A DNA stretch of 39,361 nt from Saccoglossus kowalevskii (lineage: Eukaryota; Hemichordata; Enteropneusta; Harrimaniidae), in contig NW_003159086.1 in assembly GCF_000003605.2 (NCBI RefSeq), forward strand, positions 1 through 39,361, in the 5' to 3' direction. Under the pieces are notes generated by a model. That model was given only the letters and a program-made list of their open reading frames with translations, made no database searches and was not told the origin of the DNA. Below are positions 27,601 through 39,361 of the stretch, piece after piece. Position 1 is the first letter of the stretch; every line of letters starts with the position of its first letter. A program made the position numbers and the translations under genes.

Positions 27601-28700
27601 ACCAACTGATCACACATATGCACTTATATTTGTTTGATGACCAACTGATCACACATATGCACATATATTTGTTTCATGACCAACTGATCACACATATGCG
27701 CATATATGTGTTTAATGACCAACTGATCACACATATGCACATATATTTGTTTCATGACCAACTGATCACACATATGCACATATATTTGTTGGATGACCAA
27801 CTTATCACACATATGCACATATATTTGTTTGATGACCAACTGATCACACATATGCACATATATTTGTTTCATGACCAACTGATCACACATATGCACATAT
27901 ATTTGTTTGATGACCAACTGATCACACATATGCACATATATTTGTTTGATGACCAACTGATCACACATATGCACTTATATTTGTTTCATGACCAACTTAT
28001 CACACATATGCACATATATTTGTTTCATGACCAACTTGTCACACATATGCACATATATTTGTTTCATGACCAACTGATCACACATATGCACATATATTTG
28101 TTTGATGACCAACTGATCACACATATGCACATATATTTGTTTCATGACCAACTGATCACACATATGCACATATATTTGTTGGATGACCAACTTATCACAC
28201 ATATGCACATATATTTGTTTGATGACCAACTGATCACACATATGCACATATATTTGTTTCATGACCAACTTATCACACATATGCGCATATATTTGTTTGA
28301 TGACCAACTGATCACACATATGCACATGTATTTGTTTCATGACCAACTGATCACACATATGCGCATATATTTGTTTGATGACCAACTGATCACACATATG
28401 CACATATATTTGTTTGATGACCAACTGATCACACATATGCATTTATATTTGTTTGATGACCAACTGATCACACATATGCACATATATTTGTTTGATGACC
28501 AACTTGTCACACATATGCACATTTATTTGTTTGATGACCAACTGATCACACATATGCACATATATTTGTTTAATGACCAACTGTTCACACATATGCACAT
28601 ATATTTGTTTGATGACCAACTGATCACACATATGCACATATATTTGTTGGATGACCAACTTATCACACATATGCACATATATTTGTTTCATGACTAACTG
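24656..28700 (+). repeat. Satellite segment with a 1,911-bp (49-monomer) higher-order repeat
   Basis: Nearly all units are exactly 39 bp, so one plus frame is open for about 4 kb. The interval about 26064-26700 recurs at 27975-28611, offset 1,911 bp (49 x 39), with the same rare marks CATTTATATTTG, CACATTTATTTG and CAACTGTTCAC. A related register at 1,599 bp (41 x 39) links about 25.0-25.5 to 26.6-27.1 kb. The 312-bp difference is exactly eight monomers, which points to whole-monomer gain or loss. No gene is seen. Confidence 0.9.
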
Positions 28701-31700
28701 ATCACACATATGCACATATATTTGTTTAATGACCAACTGATCACACATATGCACATATATCTGTTTAATGACCAACTGATCACACATATGCACATATATT
28801 TGTTTGATGACCAACTGATCACACATATGCACATATATTTGTTTGATGACCAACTGATCACACATATGCACATATATTTGTTTGATGACCAACTGATCAC
28901 ACATATGCACATATATTTGTTTGATGACCAACTTATCACACATATGCACATATATTTGTTTGATGACCAACTGATCACACATATGCACATATATTTGTTT
29001 GATGACCAACTTATCACACATATGCACATATATTTGTTTGATGACCAACTGATCACACATATGCACATATATTTGTTTGATGACCAACTGATCACACATA
29101 TGCACATATATTTGTTTGATGACCAACTGGTCACACATGCACATATATGTGTTGGATGACCAACTGATCACACATATGCACATATATTTGTTTGATGACC
29201 AACTGATCACACATATGCACATATATTTGTTTGATGACCAACTGATCACACGTATGCACATATATTTGTTTGATGACCAACTGATCACACATATGCACAT
29301 ATATTTGTTGGATGACCAACTGATCACACATATGCACATATATTTGTTGGATGACCAACTGATCACACAAATGCACATATATTTGTTGGATGACCAACTG
29401 ATCACACATATGCACATATATTTGTTTCATGACCAACTGATCACACATATGCACATATATTTGTTGGATGACCAACTGATCACACATATGCACATATATT
29501 TGTTTGATGACCAACTGATCACACATATGCACATATATTTGTTTGATGACCAACTGATCACACATATGCACATATATGTGTTGGGATGACCAACTGATCA
29601 CACATATGCACATATATTTGTTTGATGACCAACTGATCACACAAATGCACATATATGTGTTGGATGACCAACTGATCACACATATGCACATATATTTGTT
29701 TGATGACCAACTGATTACACATATGCACATATATTTGTTTGATGACCAACTGATCACACATATGCACATATATTTGTTTGATGACCAACTGATCACGCAT
29801 ATGCACATATATTTGTTTAATGACCAACTGGTCACACATATGCACATATATTTGTTTGATGACCAACTGATCACACATATGCACTTATATTTGTTTGATG
29901 ACCAACTGATCACACATATACCGGTATATTTTTTTGATGACCAACTGATCACACATATGCACATATATTTGTTTGATGACCAACTGATCACACATATGCA
30001 CATATATGTGTTTAATGACCAACTGATCACGCATATACACATATATTTGTTTAATGACCAACTGATCACACATATGCACATATATGTGTTTAATGACCAA
30101 CTGATCACACATATGCACATATATTTGTTTGATGACCAACTGATTACACATATGCACATATATTTGTTTGATGACCAACTGATCACACATATGCACATAT
30201 ATTTGTTTGATGACCAACTGATCACGCATATGCACATATATTTGTTTAATGACCAACTGATCACACATATGCACATATATTTGTTTGATGACCAACTGAT
30301 CACACATATGCACTTATATTTGTTTAATGACCAACTGATCACACATATGCACATATATTTGTTTGATGACCAACTGATCACACATATGCACATATATTTG
30401 TTTGATGACCAACTGATCACACATATGCACATATATTTGTTTCATGACCAACTGATCACACATATGCACATATATTTGTTTGACGACCAACTGATCACAC
30501 ATATGCACATATATTTGTTTGATGACCAACTGATCACACATATGCACATATATTTGTTTAATGACCAACTGATCACACATATGCACATATATTTGTTTAA
30601 TGACCAACTGATCACACATATGCACATATATTTGTTTGATGACCAACTGATCACACATATGCACATATATGTGTTTAATGACCAACTGATCACACATATG
30701 CACATATATTTGTTTCATGACCAACTGATCACACATATGCACATATATTTGTTTGATGACCAACTGATCACACATATGCACATATATTTGTTTGATGACC
30801 AACTGATCACACATATGCACATATATTTGTTTCATGACCAACTGATCACACATATGCACATATATTTGTTGGATGACCAACTTATCACACATATGCACAT
30901 ATATTTGTTTGATGACCAACTGATCACACATATGCACATATATTTGTTTCATGACCAACTTATCACACATATGCGCATATATTTGTTTGATGACCAACTG
31001 ATCACACATATGCACATATATTTGTTTCATGACCAACTGATCACACATATGCACTTATATTTGTTTGATGACCAACTGATCACACATATGCACATATATT
31101 TGTTTCATGACCAACTGATCACACATATGCGCATATATGTGTTTAATGACCAACTGATCACACATATGCACATATATTTGTTGGATGACCAACTGATCAC
31201 ACATATGCACATATATTTGTTTCATGACCAACTGATCACACATATGCACATATATTTGTTTCATGACCAACTGATCACACATATGCACATATATTTGTTT
31301 CATGACCAACTGATCACATATATGCACATATATTTGTTTGATGACCAACTGATCACACATATGCACATATATTTGTTTCATGACCAACTGATCACACATA
31401 TGCACATATATTTGTTTGATGACCAACTGATCACACATATGCACATATATTTGTTTGATGACCAACTGATCACACATATGCACATATATTTGTTTCATGA
31501 CCAACTGATCACACATATGCACATATATTTGTTTGATGACCAACTGATCACACATATGCACATATATTTGTTTGATGACCAACTGATCACACATATGCAC
31601 ATATATGTGTTTGATGACCAACTGATCACACATATGCACATATATTTGTTTGATGACCAACTGATCACACATATGCACATATATTTGTTTGATTACCAAC

Positions 31701-32400
31701 TGATCACACATATGCACATATATTTGTTTCATGACCAACTGATCACACATATGCACATATATTTGTTTGATGACCAACTGATCACACATATGCACATATA
31801 TTTGTTTGATGACCAACTGATCACACATATGCACATATATTTGTTTCATGACCAACTTATCACACATATGCACATATATTTGTTTGATGACCAACTGATC
31901 ACACATATGCACATATATTTGTTTGATGACCAACTGATCACACATATGCACATATATTTGTTTCATGACCAACTGATCACACATATGCACATATATTTGT
32001 TGGATGACCAACTGATCACACATATGCACATATATTTGTTTGATGACCAACTGATCACACATGCACATATATTTGTTCGATGACCAACTGATGACACATA
32101 TGCATATATATTTGTTTGATGACCAACTGATCACACATATGCACATATATGTGTTTGATGACCAACTGATCACACATATGCACATATATGTGTTTGATGA
32201 CCAACTGATCACACATATGCACATATATTTGTTTGATGACCAACTGATCACACATATGCACATATATTTGTTTGATGACCAACTGATCACACATATGCAC
32301 ATATATTTGTTTCATGACCAACTGATCACACATATGCACATATATTTGTTTGATGACCAACTGATCACACATATGCACATATATTTGTTTGATGACCAAC
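28701..32400 (+). repeat. Satellite segment, first part near-homogeneous TTTGAT monomers
   Basis: From 28.79 to 29.14 kb the units are almost uniform TTTGATGACC copies with CTGATC or CTTATC. TTGGATGACC units are common in 29.15-29.66 kb, some joined to TATATGTG. A third CCGG palindrome unit is at 29916-29929. From about 30.68 kb the order rejoins that of 25.48-25.96 and 27.26-27.72 kb. A TTTGATTACC unit near 31691 is shared with 2787. 37-bp units followed by TTGTTCGATGACC lie near 32060 and 32409, as at 4675. No gene is seen. Confidence 0.92.
29916..29929. repeat. 14-bp palindrome ATATACCGGTATAT (copy 3)
   Basis: Same palindrome as at 11408 and 14404, but the left side is shorter (CACACATATACCGG, lacking the TGCAT step), so this unit has diverged from the other two. 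Confidence 0.8.
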
Positions 32401-35400
32401 TGATCACACATGCACATATATTTGTTCGATGACCAACTGATGACACATATGCACATATATTTGTTTGATGACCAACTGATCACACATATGCACATATATG
32501 TGTTTGATGACCAACTTATCACACATATGCACATATATTTGTTGGATGACCAACTTATCACACATATGCACATATATTTGTTTGATGACCAACTGATGAC
32601 ACATATGCACATATATTTGTTTCATGACCAACTGATCACACATATGCACATATATTTGTTTCATGACCAACTGATCACACATATGCACATATATTTTTTT
32701 CATGACCAACTGATGACACATATGCACATATATTTGTTTGATGCCCAACTGATGACACATATGCACATAAATTTGTTTCATGACCAACTGATCACACATA
32801 TGCACATATATTTGTTTGATGACCAACTGATCACACATATGCACATATATGTGTTTGATGACCAACTTATCACACATATGCACATATATTTGTTTCATGA
32901 CCAACTGATCACGCATATACACATATATTTGTTTCATGACCAACTGATCACACATATGCACATATATTTGTTGGATGACCAACTTATCACACATATGCAC
33001 ATATATTTGTTTCATGACCAACTGATCACACATATGCACATATATTTGTTTCATGACCAACTGATCACACATATGCACATATATTTGTTTCATGACCAAC
33101 TGATCACACATATGCACATATATGTGTTTGATGACCAACTTATCACACATATGCACATATATTTGTTTCATGACCAACTGATCACGCATATACACATATA
33201 TTTGTTTCATGACCAACTGATCACACATATGCACATATATTTGTTGGATGACCAACTGATCACACATATGCACATATGCACATATATTTGTTTGATGACC
33301 AACTGATCACACATATGCACATATATTTGTTTCATGACCACCTGATCACACATATGCACATATATTTGTTTGATGACCAACTGATCACACATATGCACAT
33401 ATATTTGTTTGATGACCAACTGATCACACATATGCACATATATTTGTTTGATGACCAACTGATCACACATATGCACATATATTTGTTTCATGACCAACTG
33501 ATCACACATATGCACATATATTTGTTTGATGACCAACTTATCACGCATATGCACATATATTTGTTTGATGACCAACTGATCACACATATGCACATATATT
33601 TGTTTCATGACCAACTGATCACACTTATGCACATATATTTGTTGGATGACCAACTGATCACGCATATGCACATATATTTGTTTCATGACCAACTGATCAC
33701 ACATATGCACATATATTTGTTGGATGACCAACTGATCACACATATGCACATATATTTGTTTCATGACCAACTGATCACACATATGCACATATATTTGTTT
33801 CATGACCAACTGATCACACATATGCACATATATTTGTTTCATGACCAACTGATCACATATATGCACATATATTTGTTTGATGACCAACTGATCACACATA
33901 TGCACATATATTTGTTTCATGACCAACTGATCACACATATGCACATATATTTGTTTGATGACCAACTGATCACACATATGCACATATATTTGTTTGATGA
34001 CCAACTGATCACACATATGCACATATATTTGTTTGATGACCAACTGATCACACATATGCACATATATGTGTTTCATGACCAACTTATCACACATATGCAC
34101 ATATATTTGTTTGATGACCAACTGATCACACATATGCACATATATTTGTTTCATGACCAACTGATCACACATATGCACATATATTTGTTTCATGACCAAC
34201 TGATCACACATATGCACATATATTTGTTTCATGACCAACTGATCACATATATGCACATATATTTGTTTGATGACCAACTGATCACACATATGCACATATA
34301 TTTGTTTCATGACCAACTGATCACACATATGCACATATATTTGTTTGATGACCAACTGATCACACATATGCACATATATTTGTTTCATGACCAACTGATC
34401 ACACATATGCACATATATTTGTTTGATGACCAACTGATCACACATATGCACATATATTTGTTTGATGACCAACTGATCACACATATGCACATATATTTGT
34501 TTCATGACCAACTGATCACACTTATGCACATATATTTGTTGGATGACCAACTGATCACGCATATGCATATATATTTGTTTCATGACCAACTGATCACACA
34601 TATGCACATATATTTGTTGGATGACCAACTGATCACACTTATGCACATATATTTGTTGGATGACCAACTGATCACGCATATGCACATATATGTGTTTCAT
34701 GACCAACTGATCACACATATGCACATATATTTGTTTGATGACCAACTGATCACACATATGCACATATATTTGTTTGATGACCAACTTATCACACATATGC
34801 ACATATATTTGTTGGATGACCAACTGATCACACATATGCACATATATTTGTTTGATGACCAACTGATCACACATATGCACATATAGGTTTGAGACCAACT
34901 GATCACACATATGCACATATATTTGTCGAGACCAACGATCACACATATGCACATATATTTGTTTGATGACCAACTTGTCACACATATGCACATATATTTG
35001 TTTGATGACCAACTGATGACACATATGCACATATATTTGTTGGATGACCAACTGATCACACATATGCACATATATTTGTTTGATGACCAACTGATCACAC
35101 ATATGCACATATATTTGTTTCATGACCAACTGATGACACATATGCACATATATTTGTTTCATGACCAACTGATGACACATATGCACATTTATTTGTTTGA
35201 TGACCAACTGATGACACATATGCACATATATTTGTTTCATGACCAACTGATCACACATATGCACATATATTTGTTTCATGACCAACTGATCACACATATG
35301 CACATATATTTTTTTCATGACCAACTGATGACACATATGCACATATATTTGTTTGATGACCAACTGATGACACATATGCACATAAATTTGTTTCATGACC

Positions 35401-36545
35401 AACTGATCACACATATGCACATATATTTGTTTGATGACCAACTGATCACACATATGCACATATATTTGTTGGATGACCAACTTATCACACATATGCACAT
35501 ATATTTGTTTCATGACCAACTGATCACACATATGCACATATATTTGTTTCATGACCAACTGATCACACATATGCACATATATTTGTTTCATGACCAACTG
35601 ATCACACATATGCACATATATGTGTTTGATGACCAACTTATCGCACATATGCACATATATTTGTTTCATGACCAACTGATCACGCATATACACATATATT
35701 TGTTTCATGACCAACTGATCACACATATGCACATATATTTGTTGGATGACCAACTGATCACACATATGCACATATATTTGTTTGATGACCAACTGATCAC
35801 ACATATGCACATATATTTGTTTCATGACCACCTGATCACACATATGCACATATATTTGTTTGATGACCAACTGATCACACATATGCACATATATTTGTTT
35901 GATGACCAACTGATCACACATATGCACATATATTTGTTTCATGACCAACTGATCACACTTATGCACATATATTTGTTGGATGACCAACTGATCACGCATA
36001 TGCACATATATTTGTTTCATGACCAACTGATCACACATATGCACATATATTTGTTGGATGACCAACTGATCACACATATGCACATATATTTGTTGGATGA
36101 CCAACTGATCACACATATGCACATATATTTGTTTCATGACCAACTTATCACACATATGCACATATATTTGTTTCATGACCAACTTATCACACATATGCAC
36201 ATATATTTGTTGGATGACCAACTGATCACACATATGCACATATATTTGTTTCATGACCAACTTATCACACATATGCACATATATTTGTTTGATGACCAAC
36301 TGATCACACATATGCACATATATTTGTTTGATGACCAACTGATCACACATATGCACATATATTTGTTTCATGACCAACTGATCACACATATGCACATATA
36401 TTTGTTTGATGACCAACTGATCACACATGCACATATATTTGTTTGATGACCAACTGATCACACATATGCACATATATTTGTTGGATGACCAACTGATCAC
36501 ACATATGCACATATATTTGTTTGATGACCAACTGATCACACATAT
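32401..36545 (+). repeat. Satellite segment containing block B and a degenerate patch
   Basis: The marker CACGCATATACACATAT occurs at 32910, 33183 (273 bp, seven monomers later) and 35691. A partial tandem slip (CACATATGCACATATGCACAT) is near 33265. The run 34945-36445 is the counterpart of 18060-19640; copy B has two extra monomers after the CTTATCGCAC unit and lacks two near its right end. The minus frame is open across most of the segment only because irregular units happen to change by multiples of three. No gene is seen. Confidence 0.92.
34886..34936. repeat. Two degenerate adjacent monomers, 36 bp each
   Basis: Two consecutive units are disturbed: ATATAGGTTTGAGACCAAC, and then TTTGTCGAGACCAACGATC. 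Each is 3 bp shorter than normal, with clustered deletions and substitutions, while flanking units are clean. It may be a mutated breakpoint at the edge of block B, or a local sequence error. Confidence 0.75.
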
Positions 36546-39361
36546 GCACATATATTTGTTTCATGACCAACTGATGACACATATGCACATATATTTGTTT
36601 CATGACCAACTGATGACACATATGCACATTTATTTGTTTGATGACCAACTGATGACACATATGCACATATATTTGTTTGATGACCAACTGATCACACATA
36701 TGCACATATATGTGTTTGATGACCAACTTATCACACATATGCACATATATTTGTTTCATGACCAACTGATCACGCATATACACATATATTTGTTTCATGA
36801 CCAACTGATCACACATATGCACATATATTTGTTGGATGACCAACTTATCACACATATGCACATATATTTGTTTCATGACCAACTGATCACACATATGCAC
36901 ATATATTTGTTTCATGACCAACTGATCACACATATGCACATATATTTGTTTCATGACCAACTGATCACACATATGCACATATATTTGTTTGATGACCAAC
37001 TGATCACACATATGCACATATATTTGTTTGATGACCAACTGATCACACATATGCACATATATGTGTTTGATGACCAACTGATCACACATATGCACATATA
37101 TTTGTTGGATGACCAACTGATCACACATATGCACATATATTTGTTTGATGACCAACTGATCACACTTATGCACATATATTTGTTGGATGACCAACTTATC
37201 ACACATATGCACATATATTTGTTTCATGACCAACTGATCACACATATGCACATATATTTGTTTGATGACCAACTGATCACACATATGCACATATATTTGT
37301 TTGATGACCAACTAATCACACATATGCACATATATTTGTTTGATGACCAACTTATCACATATATGCACATATATTTGTTTGATGACCAACTGATCACACA
37401 TATGCACATATATTTGTTTCATGACCAACTGATCACACATATGCACATATATTTGTTTGATGACCAACTGATCACACATGCACATATATTTGTTTGATGA
37501 CCAACTGATCACACATATGCACATATATTTGTTGGATGACCAACTGATCACACATATGCACATATATTTGTTTGATGACCAACTGATCACACATATGCAC
37601 ATATATTTGTTTCATGACCAACTGATGACACATATGCACATATATTTGTTTCATGACCAACTGATGACACATATGCACATTTATTTGTTTGATGACCAAC
37701 TGATGACACATATGCACATATATTTGTTTCATGACCAACTGATCACACATATGCACATACCCGGTATATTTGTTTCATGACCAACTGATCACACATATGC
37801 ACATATATTTTTTTCATGACCAACTGATGACACATATGCACATATATTTGTTTGATGACCAACTGATGACACATATGCACATAAATTTGTTTCATGACCA
37901 ACTGATCACACATATGCACATATATTTGTTTGATGACCAACTGATCACACATATGCACATATATGTGTTTGATGACCAACTTATCACACATATGCACATA
38001 TATTTGTTTCATGACCAACTGATCACGCATATACACATATATTTGTTTCATGACCAACTGATCACACATATGCACATATATTTGTTGGATGACCAACTTA
38101 TCACACATATGCACATATATTTGTTTCATGACCAACTGATCACACATATGCACATATATTTGTTTCATGACCAACTGATCACACATATGCACATATATTT
38201 GTTTCATGACCAACTGATCACACATATGCACATATATTTGTTTGATGACCAACTGATCACACATATGCACATATATTTGTTTGATGACCAACTGATCACA
38301 CATATGCACATATATGTGTTTGATGACCAACTGATCACACATATGCACATATATTTGTTGGATGACCAACTGATCACACATATGCACATATATTTGTTTG
38401 ATGACCAACTGATCACACTTATGCACATATATTTGTTGGATGACCAACTTATCACACATATGCACATATATTTGTTTGATGACCAACTGATCACACATAT
38501 GCACATATATTTGTTTGATGACCAACTGATCACACATATGCACATATATTTGTTTGATGACCAACTAATCACACATATGCACATATATTTGTTTGATGAC
38601 CAACTTATCACACATATGCACATATATTTGTTTGATGACCAACTGATCACACATATGCACATATATTTGTTGGATGACCAACTGATCACACATATGCACA
38701 TATATTTGTTTGATGACCAACTGATCACACATATGCACATATATTTGTTTCATGACCAACTGATGACACATATGGACATATATTTGTTTCATGACCAACT
38801 GATGACACATATGCACATATATTTGTTTCATGACCAACTGATCACACATATGCACATATATTTGTTTGATGACCAACTGATCACACATATGCACATATAT
38901 TTGTTGGATGACCAACTTATCACACATATGCACATATATTTGTTTAATGACCAACTGATCACACATGCACATATATTTGTTTAATGACCAACTGATCACA
39001 CATGCACATATATTTGTTGGATGACCAACTGATCACACATATGCTCATATATTTGTTTAATGACCAACTGATCACACATGCACATATATTTGTTGGATGA
39101 CCAACTGATCACACATATGCTCATATATTTGTTTAATGACCAACTGATCACACATGCACATATATTTGTTGGATGACCAACTGATCACACATATGCACAT
39201 ATATTTGTTTCATGACCAACTGATCACACATATGCACATATATTTGTTGGATGACCAACTTATCACACATATGCACATATATTTGTTTGATGACCAACTG
39301 ATCACACATATGCACATATATTTGTTTCATGACCAACTTATCACACATATGCGCATATATT
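36546..39361 (+). repeat. Satellite segment with a 1,253-bp higher-order repeat, running off the window
   Basis: CACGCATATACACATAT occurs at 36771 and 38024, exactly 1,253 bp apart. That equals 32 monomers plus 5 bp, explained by one CCCGG-type unit (+7, at 37760) and one 37-bp unit (-2, near 37475). A 37-bp cluster at about 38960-39170 matches those of 21-24.7 kb, and the last 190 bp resembles 24.66-24.86 kb. The array continues past the window end. No gene is seen. Confidence 0.92.
37760..37764. repeat. Marker monomer with inserted CCCGG (copy 3)
   Basis: Same unit as at 7276-7280 and 16360-16364, offset 21,400 bp from copy 2. It marks the 1,253-bp repeat step in this segment. Confidence 0.9.

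Noticed and set aside
1-39361. CRISPR array
   Set aside because: Repeats are directly adjacent with no unique spacers, there are no cas genes, and the LINE-type island indicates a eukaryotic genome.
1-39361. Centromere identification
   Set aside because: Higher-order satellite structure is compatible with a centromere, but pericentromeric, subtelomeric and interstitial arrays look the same. No CENP-B box-like sequence was seen in the CpG-free monomer.
1-39361. tRNA, rRNA or other RNA genes
   Set aside because: Apart from 5547-6260 there is no sequence outside the monomer, and the island shows no tRNA- or rRNA-like motif.

Overview
The window is almost entirely one tandem satellite DNA. About 38.6 kb consists of head-to-tail copies of a 39-bp monomer, roughly 990 copies, all in the same orientation. 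The array runs off both window ends, so its full size is unknown. A typical monomer can be read at 126-164. It is about 33% G+C, has no CpG in its consensus, and carries the landmarks TTTGATGACC, CAACTGATCA and CATATGCACATA. Because 39 is 13 codons, three of the six frames are stop-free in a standard monomer. This creates ORFs up to about 1,560 codons that simply reiterate a 13-residue unit (MHIYLFDDQLITH on the plus strand). I treat these as by-products of the repeat, not genes.

The only non-satellite sequence is a 714-bp island at 5547-6260. It holds the C-terminal part of a non-LTR (LINE-type) retrotransposon polyprotein, open from the junction to a TAA at 6120-6122. It ends in a zinc-finger-like C-x2-C-x9-H-x4-C motif, followed by an AT-rich 3' tail with an AATAAA signal. 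Removing 5547-6267 rebuilds a perfect monomer, and ATATATT flanks both sides. This fits a 5'-truncated LINE that landed in an existing array. Two paralogous blocks elsewhere in the window look like empty versions of the insertion site.

Layout: 1-5546 satellite; 5547-6260 LINE remnant; 6261-39361 satellite. The monomers form a small alphabet of variants: TTTGAT, TTTCAT, TTTAAT or TTGGAT at one site, CTGATC, CTTATC, CTGATG or CTTGTC at another, plus rarer private changes. The order of variants recurs over long distances, which shows higher-order repeats. Examples are a 390-bp tandem step near 0.94-1.73 kb, a 1,911-bp (49-monomer) step in 26-28.5 kb, a 1,253-bp step in 36.5-38.6 kb, a ~3-kb duplication between 11-12.2 and 13.7-15.2 kb, and a ~1.5-kb block shared by 18.1-19.6 and 34.9-36.4 kb.

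The window suggests a eukaryotic nuclear genome. The LINE C-terminus resembles, from memory, elements common in molluscs, cnidarians and other marine invertebrates, but I cannot assign a species. No functional host gene, RNA gene, CRISPR array or bacterial feature is supported. The genome position (centromeric, pericentromeric, subtelomeric or interstitial) cannot be decided from sequence alone.
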